DNA of 34,072 bases from an uncultured Collinsella sp. (GTDB lineage: Bacteria > Actinomycetota > Coriobacteriia > Coriobacteriales > Coriobacteriaceae). The notes below the pieces were generated by a model. That model saw only the letters and a list, made by a program, of their open reading frames with translations, had not been told where the DNA came from and made no database searches. The DNA lies in assembly GCA_902489775.1 (NCBI GenBank), contig CABUBH010000021.1, positions 1 through 34,072 on the forward strand, in the 5' to 3' direction. The translations under genes and the position numbers were made by a program. This document shows positions 14,727-22,752 of the stretch, in pieces (within the stretch, counting starts at the first letter, position 1; every line of letters begins with the position of its first letter).

Positions 14727-15692
14727 CTACGAACGGCGCGGCTCGGGAACCACGAGCCTATCGGGGCTCGCGCCCTCGGCATCCATCAGGCTCACGTAGC
14801 GAATCGACGGATCCCCATACATCGCGTAGTAATAATTGCCCGTGCGCGCGCTAAAGCATCCGGTGTAGATAGTCTTCTCGAACTTGCCATCGCCCATCCT
14901 GGACGCTCCCTCGATCATCACCACGCCCTCGAGCGAGCGGAACATGCGAACGACGTTTTCGGTCTCGCTCTCCTTTTGCGGGTAATTGGCATTGAGGTAC
15001 GCCGCCTTTACAAAACGGCTCGGCGAATAGCAATCGCCCGGAATGCCGCGCATGCCGGCACCGGCTCCATAGGGCTTAAGCTCGGCGCCACGCCATGTCG
15101 CCGTCTGCGGAAAATCGCTTGTGGCGGTGATATAGGTGCGCAGGTTTTCCATGTGCCACGGGAAGGTCGGCTGGTTGGCAAGGGTGTCGACCGGGTCGTC
15201 GTATACATGCAGGCCGTCAGCCATCATCTCGACCACGATGCTACGCTGGCTGTCGCCGATAATCCAATGGAGCAGCGACACGCCCAGCCCCTCTCCTGCA
15301 GATTTGGCGACAATCACCGTATCGCGCAGCGCAGCCTCGACCTCGTCGACCGTCGAGAACGTCGCTGCCACCCACAGGGGAAACTCATAGGCCGCGATAT
15401 TGGTCTTTCCATCAACCGGGCCCTCGGCATACTCGGCATAGCCGGGAAAGTTGAGCCCCGCCACAGCCAGACCCGCATCGTTACCACAGTCGAAAAACAT
15501 GGGATAGTTCTTGTAATCGATGCACATGCCGATTACCGCGTGTGCCGCCGACGCATCGTCGATAAACGAATACGGAATATGAAACCCGCGCGGCATCACG
15601 CGAACCTGTTGACCGTAGTCAAAGCTCCAGTCGAGGTTGCGGCCTAGATACATGTGGCCAGAATTATCGGTAAATCGAATGCTCGTGCACAT
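14727..15692 (-). CDS. Choloylglycine hydrolase family (bile salt hydrolase / penicillin V acylase type)
   Basis: 321-residue Ntn-hydrolase that cleaves linear amides; in gut actinobacteria the usual substrate is glycine- or taurine-conjugated bile acid. The nucleophile Cys2 becomes N-terminal after Met removal. All residues of the family active site are in register: C2, R18 and D21 (GRNLD), N81 (AGLNFPG), N173 (LANQPTF) and R226 (SPSRFVKAAY). Length is typical (about 317-330). There is no signal peptide, so the enzyme is cytoplasmic. The ATG at 15692 is fixed by Cys2 and by AGGAGG five bases upstream; the longer frame is spurious. Bile salt versus penicillin V preference cannot be decided by eye. 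Confidence 0.93.
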   Translation of the reverse strand: MCTSIRFTDNSGHMYLGRNLDWSFDYGQQVRVMPRGFHIPYSFIDDASAAHAVIGMCIDYKNYPMFFDCGNDAGLAVAGLNFPGYAEYAEGPVDGKTNIAAYEFPLWVAATFSTVDEVEAALRDTVIVAKSAGEGLGVSLLHWIIGDSQRSIVVEMMADGLHVYDDPVDTLANQPTFPWHMENLRTYITATSDFPQTATWRGAELKPYGAGAGMRGIPGDCYSPSRFVKAAYLNANYPQKESETENVVRMFRSLEGVVMIEGASRMGDGKFEKTIYTGCFSARTGNYYYAMYGDPSIRYVSLMDAEGASPDRLVVPEPRRS

Positions 15693-15755
15693 AGCGCCTC
15701 CTAGCTTTACGTTCTTGCTAAGGTTATTGTCACCAAACAAAAAGGCGCTAAACAC

Positions 15756-15795
15756 AAAAGCCCGGACATGACAACAATGTCACGCCCGGACCAAA
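15756..15795 (-). terminator. Terminator between the deformylase-like gene and the bile hydrolase gene
   Basis: On the minus strand a hairpin (GTCCGGGCGTGACA with TGTCATGTCCGGGC, one mismatch) is followed by TTTTGTG. It ends the deformylase-like transcript before the downstream hydrolase promoter. Confidence 0.85.
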
Positions 15796-15823
15796 AACGA
15801 CGAAGTGCGGTGCTGTGGTCGCC

Positions 15824-16243
15824 CTAGACAAGTTTACCTTGGCAGTGATCAATCATATGCTGGATCATCTGCGCCTCGAAGCCGACAAAGTCCTGCTTTC
15901 GCTCGCGCATCTTGCCATCGACGATCTGGTCAAAGGCAACCTTGCACTTGATATAGCGCGTGGACTTGGTGACCTCCTCGTGCGTCAGGCAGCTCTCCTC
16001 CATCTTGCTGGCGCCCAGGCCAAACACCAGACGGGGGTTGTAGAGCACGTGGGGCTCGCCGGCGTCGTCCAGGTAGACGCAGACCTTCTTGGTAACGCCA
16101 ATCTGGTTAGCGGCAAGGCAGCCGGCATCGTCGAGCGACTTGATGGTATCGATCAGGTCCTGAGCAACCGACTCGTCCTCGACGGTCGCAACCTCGCAAC
16201 GCTGGGACAGGATAGCCTCGTCGTGGCAAAGTTCTTTAATCAT
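15824..16243 (-). CDS. Peptide deformylase-like protein lacking the catalytic Glu
   Basis: 139-residue relative of peptide deformylase. Motif 1 is CLAANQIG (42-49) and keeps the oxyanion Gln. Motif 2 reads ESCLT (84-88) where deformylases have EGCLS, and motif 3 reads HMIDH (129-133) where they have HEIDH. The three metal ligands (C85, H129, H133) are therefore kept, but the catalytic Glu is Met. It is probably not an ordinary deformylase; a metal-binding or altered hydrolytic role, or decay, are possible. The start is taken at ATG 16243, because GGAGG lies five bases before it; an ATG four codons earlier sits inside that ribosome-site region. It is about the same length as the other deformylase gene at 8081-8491. 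Confidence 0.8.
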   Translation of the reverse strand: MIKELCHDEAILSQRCEVATVEDESVAQDLIDTIKSLDDAGCLAANQIGVTKKVCVYLDDAGEPHVLYNPRLVFGLGASKMEESCLTHEEVTKSTRYIKCKVAFDQIVDGKMRERKQDFVGFEAQMIQHMIDHCQGKLV

Positions 16244-16436
16244 ACGTTCCTCCATAGGGGTCGTTGTAACCGCTTAAGTATACGGTACCCACACATTTTC
16301 ATGCGATAAATACCGTCCGTCTGTTACAAAGCGCCGAACATCAACATGCGAGGAACAGCAAGGTTGTAAAGACGATATAGTAAGTGAGTTCGTGTCAATC
16401 GGCCTAAACTCGGGGCCGAACAAGGAAAGGGTATGC

Positions 16437-17750
16437 ATGGACGAACTTTTTCACGTCAGTGAGCGCAAGTCCACAATCGGGACCGAACTTCGCGCTGGAC
16501 TGACAACATTCCTGGCGATGGCCTACATCATCGCCGTCAACCCCGCAGTGCTCTCGGGCGCTGGCATCGATGCGGAAGCGCTCGCCTGCGCCACCTGCCT
16601 GGGCGCCGGCATCATGACCATCTGCATGGGCATCTTCGCCAACCGCCCGCTCGCCTGTGCGTCGGGTCTGGGCATCAACGCCATGATTGCGGGCATCGCC
16701 ACCACCATGTGCGGCGGCGACTGGCACGTGGCCATGAGCGTTATCTTCCTCGAGGGCGTCGTCATCTTGCTGCTCGTCCTTTGCGGCCTGCGCGAGGCCA
16801 TCATGGACGCCATCCCCGTGGTCCTGCGCCACGCCATCTCGGTGGGTCTGGGCCTGTTTATCGCCATGATCGGCCTGTGCGACGCCGGCATCATCACCGC
16901 TGGCGCCGGTACGCTCGTCGGCCTGGGCGACATCGCCTCCCCCACCTTTATCGTCGGCATCATCTCCATCGTCGTGACGGTTGCCCTGGCTTCCCGCAAC
17001 GTGCCGGGCTCGCTGCTCATCGGCATCATCGTCGCCGTTATCGCCGGAATCCCGCTGGGCGTCACCCATGCGCCCGAGGGCCTCATCGCACCGCTCGACT
17101 TCTCGACCTTCGGCGCCCCGTTTGCCAGCACTGCCGACGGCAACCTTGCCATCGTGAAGGTCCTGACCGACCCGATGCTGCTCGTCGTTGCCTTCTCGCT
17201 GCTCATGAGCGACTTCTTCGACACCATGGGCACCGCGATGGCCGTCGCCAAGCAGGGCGAGTTCTTGACCGAGGACGGCAATGTCGAGGACATCCGTCCC
17301 ATCCTGGTCGTCGACTCCGTGGCCGCTGCTGCCGGTGGCTTTATGGGCGTCTCCTCCATCACTACCTTCGTCGAGTCCACCTCTGGCGCTGCCGACGGTG
17401 GTCGCACGGGCCTCACCTCCGTCACCACCGGCGTGCTGTTCATTCTCGCCGCGTTCTTCTCCCCCATCGTCACCATCGTTTCCAGTGCCGCCACCTGCGG
17501 TGCTCTGGTCTACGTCGGCTACCTCATGATGAGCGAGGCCTCCGAGATCGACTGGTCCGACGTGTCGCAGGGCTTCCCGGCGTTCATGATTGTCGCCGGC
17601 GTGCCCTTCACCTACTCCATCTCCGCCGGCATTGGCCTGGGCTTTATCGCCTACGTGATCGTCGCGCTCTTTAAGGGCGAGGCCTCCAAGATCAAGCCGC
17701 TCATGTGGATCGCAGCCCTTGCCTTCCTCGTCTACTTCTTCGTAGCGTAA
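16437..17750 (+). CDS. NCS2/AzgA-type purine permease
   Basis: 437-residue membrane protein of the AzgA/PbuG branch (adenine, guanine or hypoxanthine uptake by proton symport). Conserved segments include AGLTTFLAMAYIIAVNP near the N-terminus, SDFFDTMGTAM mid-protein and ESTSGAADGGRTGLTSV, the last two lining the substrate site in the family. About 12-14 hydrophobic segments cover the chain. The ATG at 16437 has AAGGAAAGG seven bases before it; the frame's earlier ATG at 16392 has none. I looked for a purine riboswitch in the 190-base leader and saw none. The gene ends at a strong terminator. Confidence 0.92.
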   Translation: MDELFHVSERKSTIGTELRAGLTTFLAMAYIIAVNPAVLSGAGIDAEALACATCLGAGIMTICMGIFANRPLACASGLGINAMIAGIATTMCGGDWHVAMSVIFLEGVVILLLVLCGLREAIMDAIPVVLRHAISVGLGLFIAMIGLCDAGIITAGAGTLVGLGDIASPTFIVGIISIVVTVALASRNVPGSLLIGIIVAVIAGIPLGVTHAPEGLIAPLDFSTFGAPFASTADGNLAIVKVLTDPMLLVVAFSLLMSDFFDTMGTAMAVAKQGEFLTEDGNVEDIRPILVVDSVAAAAGGFMGVSSITTFVESTSGAADGGRTGLTSVTTGVLFILAAFFSPIVTIVSSAATCGALVYVGYLMMSEASEIDWSDVSQGFPAFMIVAGVPFTYSISAGIGLGFIAYVIVALFKGEASKIKPLMWIAALAFLVYFFVA

Positions 17751-17776
17751 CGGCAAAGCTGCCAAAGCAGAACACC

Positions 17777-17818
17777 AAAGCGCGGAGTCGCATCGAGCGG
17801 CTCCGCGCTTTTCTTTTA
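17777..17818 (+). terminator. Intrinsic terminator of the purine permease
   Basis: AAAGCGCGGAG and its complement (17777-17787 / 17801-17811) enclose a 13-base loop and run into TTTTCTTTT. A related hairpin (GCGGAG...CTCCGC) recurs at about 19854-19886 before the second surface-protein gene, so this block belongs to the duplicated unit. Confidence 0.9.
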
Positions 17819-17860
17819 AGCCCAGGCAACGCACGGATGCGCGATGTATTGCTTCCCAAG

Positions 17861-17957
17861 TTTTGGACATTTTGCCCTCCAAACGGCACTACCGCCGGCT
17901 ACATCCTGCAGATATGCTGGGCGTAATCGCATAGGCCCTATGAGGATGGGAGTAACC
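17861..17957 (+). promoter_or_regulatory. Conserved leader of surface protein gene 1
   Basis: From TTTTGG at 17861 to the ATG is 97 bases, exactly as for the second gene (19936 to 20033). The stretch CATTTTGCCCTCCAAACGGC and the following CACTACCGCCGGC are identical in both copies; TTTGG/CCAAA and CGG/CCG inversions could form a small hairpin. The leader likely holds the promoter and a shared control site. GGGAG lies five bases before the ATG. Confidence 0.55.
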
Positions 17958-19730
17958 ATGGCCGCCTTGTTCACGACCCCCAAGCGCAATGACAAAACCT
18001 CTGGAGCCCATTTTGTCGAGCCCGACGTGCGCCGTCGCACGCTGCTCGCACACGGCAGCTGGCGCCGCGTGACACGCCGCATCGTCTGCGGCCTGGCCTG
18101 CGCGCTCACGGTGAACTCGCTGCTCATGCCGAGCGTCTCGCTCGCGGCCGAGCGGGTCAACGTCGGCGACACCTGGTATGAAGCTGGCGCCGCGGTAGGC
18201 GACGAGGCGGGCACCTGGGCCTGGGACGGCGCCGACGACATGAAGCTCAACAGCTATAACGGCGGTGCAATCGAGGCCGAGGGCAAGCTCAACGTGACCT
18301 ACTCGGGCAACAACACCGTCACCAACGACAACGGCCGTGGCATCTTGGTTATGGATGGCAATACCGAGAACGCCGAGCTCAACATTCAAGGTGATGCATC
18401 TAGCACGCTCAACGTGACATCTTCTGGCGACGCTATCATGTCCGAAGGCGACATCAACATCGACGGCGCTGGCACCGTCAACGCCACGAGTACCGAGCAC
18501 GACGCTATCGATGCTAAGGGCAATCTTACCATCAAGGGCTCAGGCAACGTCAACGCCACCGGTGATTCGGATGGCATCAGGGCGGACGACAATATCACGA
18601 TCGACAACAGCGGAACTGTCACCGCCAAGGCTACCGAGGATCAGGGTATCGACGCGCACGAGCACCTCACCATCAAGGGCGGCGGCAAGGTAGAGGCCAG
18701 CTCTATCGAAGACGTGGCGATTTGGGCCAGCGGCAACATCGAGATTGCGGGCGGCAGCCAGGTCAAGGCAAACTCCGAGGAAGACAGCGCCGTTGAGGCC
18801 AAGGGCGGCCTCGCAGTCACAAACGCCTCCCTTAACGCAAACGGTGCTGGATATGGCGTCTATACCTACAAGGGCATCACACTCGATGGCGCAACCGTGA
18901 CGGTCCGTGCAAGTGCAGGGAACGGTGAAGCCAGCGCCCTCTTCACCGACGAGGACGACATCTTCATCAAGAACGGCTCGATCGTGGATGCGTTCGCAGA
19001 AGGCCAGTTCTCGACCGCAATCTCCACCAGAAACCACAACCCCAACGGAGCGGGTGGTCACATCTACATTAGTGACTCCGTTGTCAAGGCTATAGCCCGC
19101 TATGTCGAGTCCGATAGCGACGGCCCCGATCACTACAGCAACGACCAAAGCGGCGTGGTCATTCCCGAGCATAGGGGCGTGAACATCGGCATCTTTGCCC
19201 GGACCGAGGAGGGCATCACGCCCGCGACCATCTCGATTGTCCGCAGTAAGGTCACAGCTGAGGGAGACACGGCGGCAATCTTCGCCCTTGCCACGAGCGC
19301 GGACGGCGAGACCATCGGCACCATCGAGATCGAAGGCGCTCCCATCCAGACGCCCACAGGCGGCAAGATCATTGGCTATAGCAACAGGGAAGCACTCGAC
19401 GACGGCATCGTCTACGATATGGGTCAAACCATCGGCACGGGCGACGCCACGATCAACTCCCCCTATGACGCCGCTGTCGCCAAGAGCACGGTCATCGTGC
19501 CTCCCGAGGAGATCAAACCCGAGGAAAAGCCCGGCGAGACCAAGCCCGAGGGTTCCAAGTCCGAGGGCACGAAGACAACCAAGACCGTTGCAGTTGCAGC
19601 CACGGGAGCCAAGACCGTCGGCAAGCTCGCGGCAACCGGCGACGCCTCGAGCGCAGCCATCGTGGCAGCCGCCCTTGCGGGAACAGCCGCCATCGCCGTA
19701 GGCGCCGTGGTGAGCCGCAAGCGTTCATAG
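17958..19730 (+). CDS. Beta-helix surface protein with LAATG sorting signal, copy 1
   Basis: 590-residue secreted wall protein. A basic N-terminus with double Arg pairs (36-41) precedes a hydrophobic signal segment (about 43-62) ending in SLAA|E. The body is built from short repeats of about 20 residues such as ITIDNSGTVTAKATEDQGIDA and LTIKGSGNVNATGDSDGIRA, the pattern of a right-handed beta-helix and of Cthe_2159-type carbohydrate-binding proteins. A Pro/Glu/Lys-rich wall spacer (about 515-540) is followed by LAATG (557-561), a hydrophobic segment and the tail SRKRS. LAXTG is the motif reported for class E sortases of high-GC Gram-positives. Adhesion or glycan binding is the best guess. A frame extension upstream of ATG 17958 is rejected because GGGAG sits before this ATG in both copies. 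Confidence 0.85.
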   Translation: MAALFTTPKRNDKTSGAHFVEPDVRRRTLLAHGSWRRVTRRIVCGLACALTVNSLLMPSVSLAAERVNVGDTWYEAGAAVGDEAGTWAWDGADDMKLNSYNGGAIEAEGKLNVTYSGNNTVTNDNGRGILVMDGNTENAELNIQGDASSTLNVTSSGDAIMSEGDINIDGAGTVNATSTEHDAIDAKGNLTIKGSGNVNATGDSDGIRADDNITIDNSGTVTAKATEDQGIDAHEHLTIKGGGKVEASSIEDVAIWASGNIEIAGGSQVKANSEEDSAVEAKGGLAVTNASLNANGAGYGVYTYKGITLDGATVTVRASAGNGEASALFTDEDDIFIKNGSIVDAFAEGQFSTAISTRNHNPNGAGGHIYISDSVVKAIARYVESDSDGPDHYSNDQSGVVIPEHRGVNIGIFARTEEGITPATISIVRSKVTAEGDTAAIFALATSADGETIGTIEIEGAPIQTPTGGKIIGYSNREALDDGIVYDMGQTIGTGDATINSPYDAAVAKSTVIVPPEEIKPEEKPGETKPEGSKSEGTKTTKTVAVAATGAKTVGKLAATGDASSAAIVAAALAGTAAIAVGAVVSRKRS

Positions 19731-19788
19731 ACGCCCTTAATACACGGACCGACACTTTTAAAGCCGCCTAGTCCGCACACCGTTTAGC

Positions 19789-19826
19789 AACGCCACCGCC
19801 GAGCTCCCCTCCGGCGGTGGCGTTTC
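19789..19826 (+). terminator. Terminator of surface protein gene 1
   Basis: AACGCCACCGCCG and its exact complement (19789-19801 / 19812-19824) with a ten-base loop, then TTTCC. The same hairpin, including the loop, follows the second gene at 21875-21913. Confidence 0.85.
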
Positions 19827-19935
19827 CTGTTTGCACTCGTATGGCGCACACGCGAGCGGAGTCGCAACAAGCGGCTCCGCGCTTTGTGATTAATGCCCGA
19901 CAACGCGTAGGTGCGCAGCTTATTCCTCTTCCGGA

Positions 19936-20032
19936 TTTTGGCCATTTTGCCCTCCAAACGGCACTACCGCCGGCAACATCCAGCAGATACGCTGAATCTA
20001 GCCGTATAGGCCCTATGAGAACGGGAGCAACC
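19936..20032 (+). promoter_or_regulatory. Conserved leader of surface protein gene 2
   Basis: Same 97-base spacing and same core block as 17861-17957. The rest of the gap 19731-19935 holds the terminator at 19789 and a degenerate copy of the 17777 hairpin at about 19854-19886, with nothing else recognisable. Confidence 0.55.
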
Positions 20033-21817
20033 ATGGCAGCCTTGTTCACGACCCCCAGACGCAATGACACTACCGCCGGAACCCATGTTGCCGAACCCGA
20101 CGTTCGCCGTCGCATAGGACTCGCGCACGGCAGCTGGCGCCGCGTGACGCGCCGCATCGTCGCGGGCGCCGTGTGCGCGCTCACGGTGAGCTCGCTGCTC
20201 ATGCCGAGCGTCTCGCTCGCAGCGGAATGGGTCAAGGTCGGCGGCAACAAGTACAACACCGCGGCGAGCGACGAGGCCGGTACCTGGTCGTGGGACGGCG
20301 CCGACGACTTGAAGCTCAACAACTATAACGGCGGCGAGATCCAGGCCGCAGGCAAGCTCAACGTGAATTACTCGGGAAACAACATTGTCACTGCCGACTG
20401 GATCGAAGGCATCAAGGCTTCTCATGGCAAGAATGAGAACGCCGAGCTCAATATCCAAGGCGACGCGGGCAGCACGCTCAGCGTGACATCTACTGAGGAC
20501 GCTATCCTCTCCACGGGTAATATCAACATCGACGGAGCCGGATCCGTCAACGCCACGAGCGCTGGGTTTGATGCCATCGACGCCGAGGGCGATCTCGCTA
20601 TCAAAGGTTCGGGCAACGTCAACGCCACGGGCGTATCGGATGGCATCAGGGCAAACGGCAATATCACGATTGACGACAGCGGAGCCGTCACCGCCAGGGC
20701 TACCAAGGACAAGGGTATTGGAGCCGACAAGAACCTCACCATCAAGGGTGGCGGGACGGTCGAGGCAAGCTCAGCCGATGGTGAGGCCCTTTGGAGTGGC
20801 GGCAATATCAACATCTCGGACGGCAGCCAGGTCAAGGCAAGCTCCGAGAAAGACGCTGCCGTCGAGGCCAAGGGCAGCCTCGCAACCACAAACGCCTCCC
20901 TCAACGTAAACGGTGTTGAATATGGCGTCTATGCCCACAAGGGCATCACCCTCGATCATGCAAACGTGACGGTCCGTGCAAGTAAAGGCAGATACGGTGG
21001 CGCCAACGCCCTCTTCACCTACCAGGACGACATCGTCGTCAAGAACGGCTCCACCGTGGACGCGTTTGCGGAAGGCGAGGTTTCGGCTGCATTCTCCACC
21101 AGAAACGATCGACCCAACGAGAAGGGCGGCCACATCTACATCAGCGACTCCGTTGTCAAGGCCATAGCCCGCTATGTCGAGAACGGCGACGGCCCCATCC
21201 CCTACAGCGAAAACCAAGATGGCGAGACGAGGCGCGAACCCCAAGGCGAGAACATCGGCATCATCGCCCAGACCAGCGAGGGCGTCACACCCGCAGTCAT
21301 CTCGATCATCCGCAGCAAGGTAACGGCCGAAGGAGATACAGCGGCAATCTTTGCCCGTGCCATGAGCGCTGACGGCAAGACAATCGGCACCATCAAGATT
21401 GAGAACGCCGCCACCCAGACGCCCGAAGGTGGCAAGGTCATTGACTATCGCAAGCTCCGTGACGGCATCTACGAGGCAGGCCAAGCCATCGGCACGGGCG
21501 ACGCCACGGTCGACTCCCTCTATATCAAAGCAGTCGCCAAAAGTACGACCATCGCACCTCCCGAGGTAGCCAAGCCGGAAGACCCCAAGCCCGACGAGAC
21601 CAAGCCCGCAGAAAGCAAGCCCGCGGAGTCCAAGCAGAACCCCAAGCCTGAGGGCTCAAAGCCGACCAAGGCCGTTGCGGCTTCAACCACGAAAGCCAAG
21701 ACTACCGGCGTGCTCGCGGCAACCGGCGACACCTCGGGTGCGGCCATCGTGGCAACCGTCCTTGCGGGAACAGCCGCTATCGCCGCAGGCACCATGGCGA
21801 GCCGTAAGCGTTCTTAG
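20033..21817 (+). CDS. Beta-helix surface protein with LAATG sorting signal, copy 2
   Basis: 594-residue tandem paralogue of the preceding gene, collinear over its whole length. It has the same N-terminus (MAALFTTP...), signal segment ending SLAA|E, beta-helix repeats, wall-spacer region and LAATG at 561-565 followed by a hydrophobic stretch and SRKRS. The wall spacer differs most: it is Lys/Pro richer (PKPDETKPAESKPAESK). Divergence is concentrated in the repeat region around the loops, while the leader, signal and anchor are close to identical, so the two probably use the same secretion and sorting machinery but may bind different ligands or serve as antigenic variants. No sortase gene is in this window. 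Confidence 0.85.
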   Translation: MAALFTTPRRNDTTAGTHVAEPDVRRRIGLAHGSWRRVTRRIVAGAVCALTVSSLLMPSVSLAAEWVKVGGNKYNTAASDEAGTWSWDGADDLKLNNYNGGEIQAAGKLNVNYSGNNIVTADWIEGIKASHGKNENAELNIQGDAGSTLSVTSTEDAILSTGNINIDGAGSVNATSAGFDAIDAEGDLAIKGSGNVNATGVSDGIRANGNITIDDSGAVTARATKDKGIGADKNLTIKGGGTVEASSADGEALWSGGNINISDGSQVKASSEKDAAVEAKGSLATTNASLNVNGVEYGVYAHKGITLDHANVTVRASKGRYGGANALFTYQDDIVVKNGSTVDAFAEGEVSAAFSTRNDRPNEKGGHIYISDSVVKAIARYVENGDGPIPYSENQDGETRREPQGENIGIIAQTSEGVTPAVISIIRSKVTAEGDTAAIFARAMSADGKTIGTIKIENAATQTPEGGKVIDYRKLRDGIYEAGQAIGTGDATVDSLYIKAVAKSTTIAPPEVAKPEDPKPDETKPAESKPAESKQNPKPEGSKPTKAVAASTTKAKTTGVLAATGDTSGAAIVATVLAGTAAIAAGTMASRKRS

Positions 21818-21874
21818 ACGCCTCTGCGCACATGGCAGCTCCCGCGAAGGCCCCGAGCCCCAGCACCGTTTAAC

Positions 21875-21913
21875 AACGCCACCGCCGAGCTCCCCTCCGG
21901 CGGTGGCGTTTTC
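21875..21913 (+). terminator. Terminator of surface protein gene 2
   Basis: Same 13-base arms as the terminator of copy 1 (AACGCCACCGCCG), same loop, followed by TTTTCCC. It closes the second unit of the tandem duplication. Confidence 0.88.
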
Positions 21914-22025
21914 CCGTTCGCGCTCGCGCGGCGCGCATGCGATTGTTCTTAATGCAGCCCAACCTGTATGTGCCAGCGTGCGACAATTGGGGCTGCCGAT
22001 ATCACAACACTGAGAGAAGCCTGCC

Positions 22026-22691
22026 ATGGAAGCGCATCAAAAGCAGATAACCGTCTATTCGAATCATGCGGAAAGCGCACCTGCCATCTACCTCCCCGTA
22101 GTCATGGGCGACGGCAGCGAGGTTTATGACCGCTGCCGAGAGCTCGACTGTCCGCCATTCACCCTCGTCGCCATTGGCGGGCTCGATTGGAATCGCGAGC
22201 TGAGCCCCTGGGCATGCGACGGGACCGTACGCGATGCCGAGCCCTTTGGTGGGCAGGCTGCCGGCTTTCTTGATGAGCTGCTGAATCAGATAATCCCCCA
22301 GGTGGAGTCGTCGCTTCCTCAGCCGCCCACCTGGCGCGGCATTGCCGGCTACTCGCTCGCGGGCCTCTTTTCGCTTTGGGCTCTCTGGCAAACCGATGCC
22401 TTTGGCCGTGCGGCGAGCGCATCGGGGTCGCTATGGTTTCCCGACTTTGTCGACCGTGCCAGCACGGCGCCATTTGCCGGCAGCCCACAAGCCGTCTACC
22501 TGTCACTCGGCAAAAAGGAAACCAAGACGCCCAACCGCATGATGAGGCACGTACTCGACGACACGCGCGCAATGGAAGAGCTACTCATCGAGCGCGGCAT
22601 TCCAACAACGATGGAGCTCAACCCCGGTAACCACTTTGCCCAAACCGATCTGCGCATGGCCCGCGGCATACGCTGGATACTGACGCATTAA
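22026..22691 (+). CDS. Alpha/beta hydrolase, putative esterase
   Basis: 221-residue serine hydrolase of the esterase D / enterochelin-esterase-like fold. The nucleophile elbow is GYSLAG (Ser110) after a hydrophobic strand, and the catalytic His is in PGNHFAQTD (H203); an Asp in the region 170-180 may complete the triad. There is no signal peptide, so it is probably cytoplasmic. The substrate is unknown; family members cleave acyl, feruloyl or siderophore esters. The ribosome site before the ATG is weak (GAGAGAAG), and the start is supported by homologous-looking N-terminal layout only. It is followed by a bidirectional terminator. Confidence 0.82.
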   Translation: MEAHQKQITVYSNHAESAPAIYLPVVMGDGSEVYDRCRELDCPPFTLVAIGGLDWNRELSPWACDGTVRDAEPFGGQAAGFLDELLNQIIPQVESSLPQPPTWRGIAGYSLAGLFSLWALWQTDAFGRAASASGSLWFPDFVDRASTAPFAGSPQAVYLSLGKKETKTPNRMMRHVLDDTRAMEELLIERGIPTTMELNPGNHFAQTDLRMARGIRWILTH

Positions 22692-22693
22692 AA

Positions 22694-22736
22694 ATGGTGC
22701 CCACGCGCATATACGCATGGGCACCATATCTTGTTT
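22694..22736. terminator. Bidirectional terminator between the hydrolase and permease remnant
   Basis: ATGGTGCCCACGCG (22694-22707) pairs with CGCATGGGCACCAT (22714-22727) with one mismatch. The plus strand continues TCTTGTTTT and the minus strand continues TTTTTAA, so it can stop both convergent transcripts. Confidence 0.88.
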
Positions 22737-22752
22737 TAGCTGAGCGCAGCTG

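Noticed and set aside
16256..16436. Purine riboswitch upstream of the purine permease
   Set aside because: The conserved aptamer core bases and paired loops were not found in the leader; only a weak GGCC hairpin is present.
16404..17882. 492-codon minus-strand frame over the purine permease
   Set aside because: Low-complexity Asp/Gly/His composition mirrors membrane-protein codons on the other strand; not a gene.
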